From NCBI GenBank assembly GCA_963575745.1, contig CAUYUJ010007447.1:1-64000 (forward strand): a DNA stretch of 64,000 nt, read 5' to 3'. Shown piece by piece: positions 1 to 12,180 of this stretch (its first letter is position 1; the number at the start of each line of letters is the position of its first letter). The stretch is from Prorocentrum cordatum. Lineage: Eukaryota; Sar; Dinophyceae; Prorocentrales; Prorocentraceae. Below the pieces are notes generated by a model. It did not search any database, was not told the origin of the DNA, and saw only the letters and a program-made list of their open reading frames with translations. Position numbers and translations under genes: made by a program.

Positions 1-956
1 TTCCTCGGTTGAAAATTTCGTTCTCGAAATTTGACCATTCGTTAGAACTCTAGTATTTTTTACCGTGATATTCGATCTTATTCCCGCTCGCCATCTTGAT
101 CTCAGCTCGATCGGGTAACTTTGAAGGCCAAAAAGCACTCTGGCGGGATCGGCCGTTTCGAGTCATCTTGATATGTGCTGACGGTTATATGACCATAACT
201 CGAGCTCTGGGGCAGCTACAGAGCTGGTAAGCACAGCTATCGCACTCAGAATTATCGGGCGCGTTCGCCTGTTGAATCCAGAGGTCTGAACTCGGTCTGT
301 CAGCCGAGCTAGGTCTGCAAACCTGTTTGTATTATTCGAGTCAACTTGATACGCGTTGTCGGTATTTTCTACTTAACTCGAGCTGTAGGGCAGCCACAGT
401 GCTGGTTAGCACTCCTATCGCACTCAGAATGATCAGACGCGGTCGCCCGTTGAATTTATAGGTCGAAACTCGGTCTGCTAGTCGAGCTAGGTCCGCAAAT
501 CTGCTCGTATTATTCGAGTCAACTTGATACGCGTTGTCGGTATTTTCTACTTAGCTCGAGCTGTAGGGCAGATGATGTGCTGGTAAGCACACCTACCGCA
601 CTCAGAATCATCAGGCGCGTTCGCCTGTTGAATCCAGAGCTCTGAACTCGGTCTGTTGCGCGATCCAGAATCACGAAACTGTTCGTATTCTTCAGTCATC
701 TGGAGAGCTACTGTCGGCGTTCTGCATTTAATTCGGGCTGTAGGGAGGCTGCAGGGCGGGTAATCACAGGAATCGATTCGGAGACATCAGACGCGTCCGT
801 CTGTCGCATTCAGATGTCTGAACTCGGTCTGATACTCGAAATCGGCTGAAAATCTATTCGTTCTCTGCAATTTTTTTCCGGCAGTATATGTTGTCAGGAA
901 GCTCTACGAGTCCCCCGGCGGTAACCAAGGTTGACGGTTTACCGCCGGCGCCCAGT
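1..956 (+). mobile_element. B-type hairpin-TIR element, left end cut by window edge
   Basis: The segment has a conserved head (to about 165), then diverged tandem monomers of about 178 bp, and a B-type right end at 899-956. The right end is GGAAGCTCTACGAGT, then a hairpin with stem CCGGCGGTAA/TTACCGCCGG, then CCCAGT. The monomers carry recurring blocks such as CTCGAGCTGTAGGGCAGC and GGTCTGAACTCGGTCTG. No protein is encoded. The left end lies outside the window. Confidence 0.8.
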
Positions 957-2923
957 TGGCCCACCCGGCCGAGGCGGACAATGTGGCAACTTACCTCGTA
1001 GAGCTCTTCGTTATCGATGAGCTAGAGGAATACCTCGTAGAGCTCTTCGGCATCGATGAGCTAGAGGAATTCCGGCGCGGGGTGGAGCTAGTACCTCGTA
1101 GAGCTCTTCGTTATCGATGAGCTAGAGAAATTCCGGCGCGGGGTGGAGCTAGTTGGCCCACCCGGCCAGAAAGGACAATGTGATAACTTTTGGGTGGTTT
1201 TGCAAAAAATACCTCGTAGAGCTCTTCGGCATCGATGAGCTAGAGGAATTCCGGCGCGGGGTGGAGCTAGTTGGTGGACCCGGCCAGAAAGGACAAAGTG
1301 ATAACTTTTGGGTGGTTTTGCGAAAATTTAAAAGATATTTGACCATTTATTTTGAGAAAGCAGATTTTTACGCCGAGCATTGGAATATAAATTCCTCTCT
1401 GACCAAAGCTGAGCTCTCTCGATGCATTTTTGCACGAGCTGACTTCCGGGAACTGAGCGAATATGAACATCAAAAAAATCCAATTTGAAGATTTTCGAAA
1501 AATATCTATTTTTCCACTCTGGGTCGATTCTCTTCACTCTTATCAGTGAAAAGAGCTCTACGAGGTTCCCGGCGGCGACTAGGTTGACGGTTCACCGCCG
1601 GCGCCAGTTGGCCCACCCGGCCAGAAAGGACAAAGTGATAACTTTTTGATGGTTTTGCAATTTTTTGAAAGATATTTGACAATTCATTTTGAGAAAGCAG
1701 ATTTTTCGCACCTGTAAACGACTATGACGGCCTCTCTGTCTTAGTATGAGCTCCGTAGGCGCAATCTTACTATCAAAACACTTGTAGGAACCATCTTCAC
1801 GTCGACGCGAAAAAATCAATTTTCCCCGTTTTCGAGAAATTCTTCCAGGAGCTCTCTCTTTCGAATCTGAAGAATCTTAGGCGTAAAAGGAGCTCTACGA
1901 GGTTCCCGGCGGTGACTAGGTTGACGGTTCACCGCCGGCGCCAGTTGAAAGATATTTGACCATTTATTTTGAAAAAGCAGATTTTTACGCCGAGCATTGG
2001 CATATGAACTCCTTTCTGACAGCAGCTCAGCTCTCTCGATGCATTTTTGCATGAGTTGACTTCCGGGAACTGAGCGAATATGAACATCGAAAAAAATCGA
2101 ATTTCAAGATTTTCGAAAAATCTCCATTTTTTGATTCTGTGTCGATTCTCTGCACTCTTACTAGTGAGAGGAGCTCTACGAGGTTCCCGGCGGTGACCAG
2201 GTTGACGGTTCACCGCCGGCGCCAGTTGGCCCACCCGGCCGAGGCGGACAATGTGGCAACTTTTGGGTGGTTTTGCGATTTTTTGAAAGATATTTGACAA
2301 TTCATTTTGAGAAAGCAGATTTTTCGCACCTGTAAACGAATCTGAGGGCCTCTCTGTCTTAATATGAGCTCTCTAGGCGCACTTTTACTATCAAAACACT
2401 TGGCGCAACCATCTTCGTATCGACATGGAAAAAATCATGTTTTCTCTTTTTCGAGAAATGCTTCCCGAAGCCCTCTCTTTTGATGCTGAGCACTCCTACG
2501 CGTGCTAGGAGCTCTACGAGGTTCCCGGCGGTGACCAGGTTGACGGTTCACCGCCGGCGCCAGTTCCGGCGCAGGGTGGAGCTAGTTGGCCGACCTGGCC
2601 AGAACGGACAAAGTGGTAACTTTTGGGTGGTTTTGCGATTTTTTGAAAGATATTTGACCATTTATTTTGAGAAAGCAGATTTTTCGCACCTGTAAACGTC
2701 TATGAGGGCTTTCTTGTCTTAGTATGAGCTCCGTAGGCGCTCTTTTATTATCAAAACACTTGGCGAAACCATCTTCGTATCGACCCGAAAAAATCAATTT
2801 TTCCCCTTTTCCAGAAATGCTTCCAGAAGCTGTCTCTTTCGACTCTGAGCACTCTCACGCGTGAAAGGAGCTCTACGAGGTTCCCGGCGGTGACCAGGTT
2901 CACGGTTCACCGCCGGCGCCAGT
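957..2923 (+). mobile_element. Cluster of five A-type hairpin-TIR elements
   Basis: Five A-type units lie head to tail, with right-end hairpins finishing at 1608, 1945, 2226, 2564 and 2923. The A hairpin stem is CCGGCGGTGA/TCACCGCCGG, preceded by GAGCTCTACGAGG and followed by GCGCCAGT. In the first unit the left-end block (CCTCGTAGAGCTCTTCGGC) is repeated at 994, 1033, 1094 and 1212, apparently stacked insertions or slippage copies. The body has conserved phrases such as TTTTGGGTGGTTTTGCG and TACTATCAAAACACTTGGCG. Short reading frames here are repeat translation, not genes. Confidence 0.8.
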
Positions 2924-3908
2924 TTGACCATTCGTTAGAGCTCTAGTATTTTTTCCCATGATATTCGATCTTATTCCCGCTTGCCATCTTGATCTCAGCT
3001 CGATCGGCTAACTTTGAAGGCCAAAAAGCAGGGGGGCGGGAACGGCCGTTTCGAGTCATCTTAATACGCGCTGTCAGTATTTTCAACTTAACTCGAGCTG
3101 TAGGGCAGCTACAGTGTTGGTAAGTACACGTATCGCTCTCAGAATGATCAGACGCGTTCGCCTGTTGAATCCAGAGGTCTGAACTCAGTCTGCTTCCCGA
3201 GCTAGGTCCGCAAAAACCTATTCGTAATATTCGAGTCATCTTGACAGAAGCTCTCGGTATTGTGTACTAAACTCAAGCTGTAGGGCAGCAACAGAGCTGG
3301 TAAGCACAGCTAATGCATTCAGAATAATCAGGCGCGTTCGCCTGTCCAATCCAGAGGTCTGAACTCGGTCTGCTAGCCGAGCTAGGGTCGCAAACCTATT
3401 GGTATTGTTCGAGTTATCTTGAGAAGTGCTCTCGGTTTTCTGTACTTAAATCGTGCTGGGGGAGGGCTAGAGTGCTGCTAGTCACAGGAATGAGTTCGAG
3501 ACATCAGGCGCGTCCGTTCGTCGAACCGAGAGCTCCGAACTCGGTCTGCTGCTCGAACGAGATCCGCGAAACTGTTGTATTATTCGAGTCATTCTGAGAG
3601 GTACTCTCGGTTTTCTGCACTTAACTCAGGCTGTATGGGGGGCTGCAGAGCTGGTAATCAGAGGAATCGATTCGCAGACATCAGACGCGTTCGCCTGTCG
3701 CATTCAGAGGTCTGGATTCCGTTTCATACTCGAGCTCGATTGGAAAACTGTTCGCTTGTTTTGTTAGAGTCATCTTGAGAGGTCTATAATCGCTTGGGCT
3801 TAAAAACTAGTCGTTCTCTGAAATTCTTTTCCACATTATATATTGTCAGGAAGCTCTACGAGTCCCCCGGCGGTAAGAAAGGTTGACGGTTTACCGCCGG
3901 CGCCCAGT
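2924..3908 (+). mobile_element. B-type hairpin-TIR element, 5' truncated
   Basis: It starts inside the B head (TTTGACCATTCGTTAGAG), runs through about four monomers of the 178-bp series, and ends in the B hairpin at 3849-3908 (loop GAAAGGTTGACGGT). Confidence 0.8.
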
Positions 3909-4964
3909 AGCTGGAAGCTAAGAGTAATTCCGGCGCGCTGGAGAGCTAGTAACTCGTAGAGCTTCCCTTAGCTAGTTATAGCTGGAAGCTAAGAGTAATT
4001 CCGGCGCGCCCCAGAGCTAGTAACTCGTAGAGCTTCCCTTAGCAAGTTATTGCTGGAAGCTTAAGAGTAATTCCGGAGCGCTGGAGAGCTAGTTGGCAAG
4101 AAAAATCTCGACGGACCTTTTGCTGACTTTTGGTCGGTTGAAAATTTGGTTCTCAAAATTTGACCATTCGTTAGAGCTCTAGTATTTTTTCCCATGATAT
4201 TCGATCTTATTCCCGCTCGCCATCTTGATCTCAGCTCGATCGGGTAACTTTGAAGACCAAAAAGCAGGCAGGCGGGAACAGCCATTTTGAGTCATCTTGA
4301 TACGCGCTGTCGGTTTTCTTAAGATAACTCGAGCTTCAGGACAGCTACAGAGCTGGTCAGCACAGCTAATGCATTCAGAATGATCAGGCGCGTTCGCCTG
4401 TTGAATCCAGAGGTCTGAACTCGGTCTGCTAGCCGAGCTAGGGTCGCGAACCTATTGGTATTGTTCGAGTTATCTTGAGAAGTGCTCTCGGTTTTCTGTA
4501 CTTAAATCGTGCTGGGGGAGGGATAGAGTGCTGCTAGTCACAGGAATCGAGTTCGAGACATCAGGCGCGTCCGTTCGTCGAACCGAGAGCTCCGAACTCG
4601 GTCTGCTGCTCGAACGAGATCCGCGAAACTGTTGTATTTTTCGAGTCATTCTGAGAGGTACTCTCGGTTTTCTGCACTTAACTCAGGCTGTATGGGGGGC
4701 TGCAGAGCTGGTAATCACAGGAATCGATCTGCAGACATCAGACGCGTCCGTCTGTCGCATTCAGAGGTCTGAACTCGGTGTCATACTCGAGCTCGATTAG
4801 AAAACTGTTTGTTTGTTTTGTTGAGTCATCTTGAGAGGTCTATAATCGCTTGGGCTGAAAAACTAGTCGTTCTCTGAAATTCTTTCCCACATTATAAATT
4901 GTCAGGAAGCTCTACGAGTCCCCCGGCGGTAAGAAAGGTTGACGGTTTACCGCCGGCGCCCAGT
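3909..4964 (+). mobile_element. B-type element with tandem left-end blocks
   Basis: The left-end block of about 70 bp is repeated in tandem: a partial copy at 3909, then full starts at 3951 and 4022. Each copy carries a small hairpin, AGCTA/TAGCT in the middle copy and AGCAA/TTGCT in the last. Head, four monomers and a B right-end hairpin (4905-4964) follow. Confidence 0.8.
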
Positions 4965-6249
4965 AACTCGTAGAGCTTCCCTTAGCAAGTTATTGCTGGA
5001 AGCTTAAGAGTAATTCCGGGGAGCTGGAGAGCTAGTTGGCAACAAAAATCTCGACGGACCTTTTGGTGACTTTTGGTCGGTTGAAAATTTTCGTTCTCAA
5101 AATTTGACCATTCGTTAGAGCTCTAGTATTTTTTCTCATGATATTCGATCTTATTCCCGCTCGCCATCTTGATCTCAGCTCGATCGGGTAACTTTGAAGG
5201 CCAAAAAGCAGGCAGGCGGGAACGGCCGTTTCGAGTCATCTTGATTCGCACTGTCGGTATTTTGTACTCAACTCGAGCTGTAGGGCAGCTACAGAGCTGG
5301 CAAGCACACCTATTGCATTCAGAATCATCAGGCGCGTTCGCCTGTTGAATCCAGATGTCTGAACTCGGTCTGCTAGCCGAGCTAGGTCCGCAAACCTATT
5401 CGTATTATTCGAGTCATCTTGACAGGCGCTCTCGGTATTTTGTACTTAACTCGAGCTGTAGGGCAGCTACAAAGCTGGCAAGCACATCTATCGCATCCAG
5501 AATTATCAGGCGCGTTCGCCTGTTGAATCCAGAGGTCTGAACTCGGTCTGCTAGCCGAGCTATGTCCGCAAACCTATTCGTATCATCCGAGTCATCTTAA
5601 CAGACGCTCTCGGTATTTTGTACTCAACTCGAGCTGTAGGGCAGCTGCAGAGTTCATAGTCACAGAAATCGATTGGAAATGAGCAGGCGCGTTCGTCTGT
5701 TGAATCGAGAGCTCTGAACTCGGCCTGCTGCTTGAGCTAGGTTCGCGAAACTATTCGTATTGTCCAAATCATCTTGAGAAGTGCTCTTAATTTCCTGCTC
5801 TGAACTCGTGCTGGGGGAGGGCTACAGTGCTGCGGGACACAGATATCGGTTCGCACACATCAGGCGCGTCTGTTGGTCGATACCAGAGCGCGGAACTCGG
5901 TTTGCGAACTAGGTCCGCGATACTATTATATTATTCGAGTCGATACTGTCGGTTTTCCGCACTTAACTCGGGCTGTAGGGGGAACTGCAGGGCTGGGAAT
6001 CACATGAGTGGATACGCAGACATCAGACGCGCCCGCCTGTCGCATTCAGAGGTCTGAAGTCGGTTCGATGCTCGAACTGGGTTGCGAAACTGTTTGTTTT
6101 TTAATTACAGTCATCTTGAGAGGTCTGAAATCGCTTGGGCTGAAAAAATATTTGTTCTTTGGGTTTCTTGTCCACATTATATATTGTCAGGAAGCTCTAC
6201 GAGTCCCCCGGCGGTAAGAAAGGTTGACGGTTTACCGCCGGCGCCCAGT
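4965..6249 (+). mobile_element. Complete B-type hairpin-TIR element (1,285 bp)
   Basis: This is the best complete B copy. The left terminus AACTCGTAGAGCTTCC begins directly after the CCCAGT of the previous copy, and the right terminus GGAAGCTCTACGAGT is its exact inverse over 15 bp, followed by the hairpin and CCCAGT at 6249. Internal monomers begin near 5231, 5409, 5587 and 5764, giving periods of 178, 178 and 177 bp. It is non-coding and non-autonomous as far as this window shows. Confidence 0.85.
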
Positions 6250-7372
6250 TGGCAAGAAAAATCTCGACGGAACTTTTGGTGACTTTTGCTCGGTTGAAAA
6301 TTTCGTTCTCGAAATTTGACCATTCGTTAGAGCTCTAGTATTTTTTCCCGTGATATTCGATCTTATTCCCGCTCGCCATCTTGATCTCAGCTCGATCGGG
6401 TAACTTTGAAGGCCAAAAAGCACTGTGGCGGGAACGCCCGTTTCGAGTCATCTTGATACGCGCTGTCGGTTTTCTGAACATAACTCGAGCTCCAGGGCAG
6501 CTACAGAGCTGGTAAGCACAGCTAATGCATGCAGAATGATCAGGCGCGATCGCCTGTTGAACCCAGAGGTCTGAACTCGGTCTGTGAGCCGAGCTAGGGT
6601 CGCAAACCTGTTTGTATTATTCGAGTCAACTTGACAGAAACTCTCGGTTTTCTGGTCTTAACTCGAGCTGTAAAACAGCTACAGAGCTGGCAAGCACACC
6701 TATCGCAGTCAGAACCATTAGGCGCGTTCGCCTGTTAAATCTAGAGGTCTGAACTCGGTCTGCTAGCCGAGCTAGGTCCGCAAACCTATTCGTATTATTT
6801 GGGTCATCTTGATAGGCGCCCTCGGTTTTCTGTACCTAACTCGAGCCGTAGGGCAGCTACAGAGCTCGTAGTCACAGAAATCTATTGGAAATCACCAGGC
6901 GCCTTTGTTCGTTGACTCAAGAGCACTGAACTTGGCCTGCTGCCCGAGCTAGGTGCAAAACTATTCGTATTGTTCGAGTCATCCTGAGAAGTGCTGTCGG
7001 TATTGCTAGGGAGGCTACAGTGCTCCTGGGGACAGCAATCGATTTAGAGACATCATCCGTCTGCAGAAACCAGAGCTCGGAACTTGTCTGCTGCCCGAAT
7101 TAGTTCTGCAAAACTACTGTAATTGGAGTCATCCTGAGAGGTGCTGTCAGTTTTCTGCACTTAACTCGGGCTGTAGGGGGCTGCAGGGCTGGTAATGATA
7201 GAAGTCGACTCGCAGACAAGACGCGCCCGCCTGTCGCATTGAGAGGAAATAAAATATTTAATATGAGTCGGAATGTTGCTAGGTCCTCCGTGTTATCAAC
7301 TTTAGTCGAGCTGGAAGCTCTACGAGTCTCCCGGCGGTAACCAAGGTTGACGGTTTACCGCCGGCGTCCAGT
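6250..7372 (+). mobile_element. B-type hairpin-TIR element, lacks left TIR
   Basis: It begins at the conserved GTTGGCAAGAAAAATCTCG head, has about five monomers, and ends in a hairpin with loop CCAAGGTTGACGGT at 7311-7372. The left TIR block is missing. Confidence 0.8.
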
Positions 7373-7673
7373 TTGGGTGGTTTTGCGATTTTTTGAAAGA
7401 TATTTGACCATTCATTTTGAGGAAGCAGATTTTTCGCACCTGTAAACGACTTCGAGGGACCTCCCGTCTTAATATGAGCTCTCTAGATGCATTTTTACTA
7501 TCAAAACACTTGGCGGAACCATCTTCATGTCGATACGAAAAAAAATTAGTTTTCTCTTTTTCGAGAAATGCTTCCAGAACTCTCTCTTTCCATGCTGAGC
7601 ACTCTTACGCGTGCTAGGAGCTCTACGAGGTTCCCGGCGGTGACCAGGTTGACGGTTCACCGCCAGCGCCAGT
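7373..7673 (+). mobile_element. A-type hairpin-TIR element
   Basis: A-type body from TTGGGTGGTTTTGCG to the A hairpin (7619-7673). One base of the right stem is altered (CGCCAG for CGCCGG). Confidence 0.8.
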
Positions 7674-7820
7674 CTTCCTTGTGCGCTTTGCAGGGCTCCA
7701 CGCATCGTAAACGGCGCCCCTGCAAGCGTTTCCTGCGAGCTTTCCAGCATCCCGCGCATCGTTTCCGGCGGCCGGGCAGAGGTCCCCGTGCGGCGTTCCG
7801 CGCTTGGCTCCGCTATCATA
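7674..7820 (+). repeat. GC-rich dispersed repeat, copy 1
   Basis: A GC-rich stretch (TTGTGCGCTTTGCAGGGCTC onward) recurs at about 14,928-15,050 and 15,298-15,455. It has no hairpin-TIR character and no recognisable gene. Confidence 0.7.
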
Positions 7821-9489
7821 CCTCGTAGAGCTCTTCGACGAGATGAGCTAAGAGGAATTCGGGCGCAGGGTGGAGCTAGTTGGCCGACCCGACCAAAAGA
7901 GACAATGTGGTAACCTGGGGTCGGTTTTTGGAACATTCTGCAAGATTTGACAATTCGTTTTCATAAGTTGGATTTTTCCTACCTACAATAAGCTATGGCG
8001 CATCTGCTGGTAAAATTTTCAGGGCTCTAGAAGCAATATTACTATCAAAAGACTTGCGGGAATTGACTTTGCCCGCAGTACAGTTTGGCAGATGACGGTG
8101 GTTGGCTTTACTTAACTCGAGCTGTCAGCAATCTACAGACCTCTCACGCACACCAGTCGATGCAGAATGATCTGACGCGTCACACTGGAAGCTCGAGAGT
8201 TCCTAGAAATGGCTGAGTCAGGAGTTATGCTCGAAATACTGTCTCTATGTATGCGTGTTGCGAACGGTGTTTCGATGATAACTCGAGCTGAGTGCATGCT
8301 ATGCATGCCAGGTACATTCCAATCGAAGTAGCGACATGCGAGACATCGAATGGGAGCCTCGAGAGTGCCCAAATTGATTAGAATTTTCAAAATCAATGAA
8401 AAATATCGATTTGTACAATTTTGTATTTTTTGTGTCGGATGATTTTTTTTCTAATTTATATCGATCTATGGGTGACCTAGAGAGTTCTGGTGTATGTTTG
8501 TCGACGCAGAATGGTCTCGCGCTCTCACTGAGAGCGCGAGACTTCATATACCTCGTAGAGCTCTTCGACGAGATGAGCTAAGAGGAATTCGGGCGCAGGG
8601 TGGAGCTAGTTGGCCGACCCGACCAAAAGAGACAATGTGTTAACCTGGGGTCGGTTTTTGGAACATTGTGCAAGATTTGACAATTCGTTTTCATAAGTTG
8701 GATTTTTCCTACCTACAATAAGCTATGGCGCACCTGCTGGTAAAATTTTCAGGGCTCTAGGGGCAATATTACTGTCAAAAGACTTGCAGGAACCGACTTT
8801 GCCTGCAGTGCAGTTTGGCAGGTGACGGTGGTTGGCTTTACTTAACTCGAGCTGTGAGCAAACTACAGACCTCTCTCGCACACGAGTCGATGCAGAATGA
8901 TCTGGCGCATTACACTGGAAGCGCGAGAGTCCCTAGAAATGGCTGAGTCAGGAGTTATGATCGAAATACCGTCTCTATGCATGCGTGTTGCGAACGGTGT
9001 TTCGATGATAACTCGAGCTCGGTGCATGCTATGTATGTCTGGTGCATTCCAATCGAAGCAGCGACATGCGAGACATTGAGTGGGAGCCACGAGAGTGCCC
9101 AAATTGATTCGAATTATCAAATTTAATGAAAAAATATCGATTTGTGCAATTTTGTATTTTTTGTGTCGGGTGGTTTTTTTTCGAATTTATCTCTCTATGG
9201 GTGACCGAGAGAGTTCTGGTGCAGGTGAGTCGATGCAGAATGATCTCGCGCATCTCACTGAGAGCGCGAGACTTCATATGGATGGCTTCGCTGGAGTTAG
9301 AACTGAAAAACTGCGTCTGTATAGACATGTCGACGACACCAAAAATGCGTTTTTCTGAATCATCTTTTTAAGCTTTTCCAGTGCTCTCAGCAAAGAGCTC
9401 TGAGCTTTCTGAAGTTGTTTATGACTTCGTGGAGCTCTACGAGGTCTCCCGGCGGTAACCTGGTTGACGGTTTACCGCCGGCGCCCAGT
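7821..9489 (+). mobile_element. C-type hairpin-TIR element with 730-bp tandem duplication
   Basis: Two copies of a unit start with CCTCGTAGAGCTCTTCGACG at 7821 and 8551, 730 bp apart, and end in the shared stretch GAGAGCGCGAGACTTCATAT (about 8550 and 9280). The unit shares the A-like left end but has its own body (GTTGCGAACGGTGTTTCGATG). A right end with GGAGCTCTACGAGG and a hairpin closes it at 9431-9489. No protein is recognised. Confidence 0.7.
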
Positions 9490-9841
9490 CCGGGTTTTGG
9501 ACGCTTACAAGTAACTCGTAGAGCTTCCCTTAGCTAGTAACTCGTAGAGCTTCCCTTAGCAAGAAATTGCTGGAAGCTTAAGAGTAATTCCGGAGCGCTG
9601 GAGAGCTAGTTGGCAAGAAAAATCTCGACGGACCTTTTGGTGACTTTTGGTCGGTTGAAAATTTTGTTCTCGAAATTTGACCATTCGTTAGAGCTCTAGT
9701 ATTTTTTCCATGATATTCGATCTTATTCCCGCTCGCCATCTTGATCTCAGCTCGATCGGGTAACTTTTACTGCCAAAAAGCGTCCCGGCGGGAACGGTCG
9801 TGTCGAGTCATTTGATACGCGTTGTCGGTATTTTGTACTTA
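9490..9841 (+). mobile_element. Truncated B-type element
   Basis: Left-TIR blocks begin at 9513 and 9539, then the B head follows. The copy stops in the first monomer (TATTTTGTACTTA), where the next left TIR starts. Confidence 0.75.
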
Positions 9842-10944
9842 AACTCGTAGAGCTTCCCTTAGCAAGTTATTGCTGGAAGCTTAAGAGTAATTCCGGAGCG
9901 CTGGAGAGCTAGTTGGCAAGAAAAATCTCGACGGACCTTTTGGTGACTTTTGGTCGGTTGAAAATTTTGTTCTCGAAATTTGACAATTCGTTAGAGCTCT
10001 AGTATTTTTTCCCGTGATATTCGATCTTATTCCCGCTCGCCATCTTGATCTCAGCTCGATCGGGTACCTTTTACTGCCAAAAAGCGTCCCGGCGGGACGG
10101 CCGTGTCGAGTCATCTTGATACGCGTTGTCGGTATTTTGTACTTAACTCGAGCTGTAGGGCAGCTACAGAGCTGGTAAGCACACCTATCGCATTCAGAAT
10201 TATCAGGCGCGTTCGCCTGTTGAATCCAGAGGTCTGAACTCGGTCTGCTAGCCGAGCTAGGTTCGCAAACCTATTCGCATTATTGGAGTCATCTTGACAG
10301 ACGCTCTCGGTTTTCTGTATTTAACTCGAGCTGTAGGGCAGCTACAGGGCTGATTGTCACAGACATCGATGGGAAATCACCATTCGCGTTCGTCTATTGA
10401 ACTGAGAGCTCTGAACTCGGCCTGCTGCCTGAGCTAGATTCGCGAAACTATTCGTATTGTCCGAATCATCTTGAAGAGTGCTCTCGATTTTCTGCACTCA
10501 ACTCGTTCTGGGTTTGGCTACAGTGCTGCGGGTCACAGATATCGATTTGCACACATCAGGCGCGTCTGTCTGTCGATTCCAGAGCTTGAAACTCGGTCTG
10601 CTGCTCAAACTAGGTCCGCGAAGCTATTTTATTATTCGAGTCGATACTGCTGGTTTTCTGCACTTAACTCGAGCTGTAGGGGGGCTGCAGGACTGGGAAT
10701 CACATGAGTGGATTCGCAGACATCAGACGGGCCCGCCTGTCGCATTCAGAGGTCTGAACTCGGTTTGATACTCGAACTGGATTGCGAAACTGTTTGTTCT
10801 TTGTTAGAGTCATCTTGAGAGGTGTGAAATTGGGCTGAAAAACTGGTCGTCCTTTGGAGTTTTTTTCCACACTATTTACTGTCAGGAAGCTCTACGAGTC
10901 CCCCGGCGGTAAGAAAGGTTGACGGTTTACCGCCGGCGCCCAGT
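9842..10944 (+). mobile_element. Complete B-type element (1,103 bp)
   Basis: The left terminus AACTCGTAGAGCTTCC is at 9842. The right terminus GGAAGCTCTACGAGT and the B hairpin run to 10944. Four to five diverged monomers lie between. Confidence 0.82.
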
Positions 10945-12180
10945 TCCGGAGCGCTGGAGAGCTAGTTGGCAAGAAAAATCTCGACGGACCTTTTGGTGAC
11001 TTTTGGTCGGTTGAAAATTTTGTTCTCGAAATTTGACCATTCGTTAGAGCTCTAGTATTTTTTCCCATGATATTCGATCTTATTCCCGCTCGCCATCTTG
11101 ATCTCAGCTCGATCGGGTAACTTTGAAGGCCAAAAAGCAGGCAGGCGGGAACGGCCGTTTCGAGTCATCTTGATACGCGCTGTCGGTATTTTGTACTTCA
11201 CTCGAGCTGTAGGGCAGCTACAGAGCTGGTAAGTACAGCTATCGCACTCAGAATCATCACGCGCGTTCGCCTGCCGAATCCAGAGGCCTGAACTCGGTCT
11301 GCCAGCCGAGCTAGGTCCGCAAACCTATTCGTATTGTTCGAGTCATCTTGATAGACACTCCCGGTTTTCTGCACTTAACTCGAGCTTTAGGGCAGCTACA
11401 GTGCTGGTAAGCACACCTATCGCACTCAGAATCATCACGCGCGTTCGCCTGTTGAATCGAGAGGTCTGAACTCGGTCTGCTAGCCGAGCTAGGTCCGCAA
11501 ACCTATTCGTATTATTCGAGTCATCTTGATAGACGCCCTCGGTTTTCTGTACTCAACTCGAGCTGTAGGGCAGCTACAGGGCTCATTCTCACAGACATCG
11601 ATGGGAATCATCTGTCGCGTTCGTCTATTGAACCGAGAGCTCTGAACTCGGCCTGCTTCCCGAGCTAGGTTCGCGAAACTGTTCGTATTGTCCGAATAAT
11701 CCTGAGACGTGCTCTCAATTTTCTGCACTCAACTCGTGCTGGGGGAGGGCGACAGTGCTGCAGGTCATACATATCGATCTGCACACATCAGGCGCGTCTT
11801 TCGGTCGATTCCAGAGCTCGGAACTCGGTCTGCTGCTCGAACTAGGTTGGCAAAACTATTATATTATTCGAGTCGATACTGTCGGTTTTCTGCACTTAAC
11901 ACGGGCTGTAGGGGGGCTTCAGGGCTGGGAATCACATGAGTGGATTCGCAGAGATCAGACGCGCCCGCCTGTCGCATTCAGAGGTCTGAACTCGGTTTGA
12001 TACTCGACCTGGGTTGCGAAACTGTTTGTTTTTTGTTAGCGTTATCTTGAGAGGTCTGAAATCGCTTGGGCTTAAAAAGTAGTCGTTCTTTGGAGTTTTT
12101 TCCCAGAGTATATATTGTCAGGAAGCTCTACGAGTCCCCCGGCGGTAAGAAAGGTTGACGGTTTACCGCCGGCGCCCAGT
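10945..12180 (+). mobile_element. B-type element, left TIR missing
   Basis: Starts in the left-end block (TCCGGAGCGCTGGAGAGC), continues through head and about six monomers, and ends with the B hairpin at 12121-12180. Confidence 0.8.
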
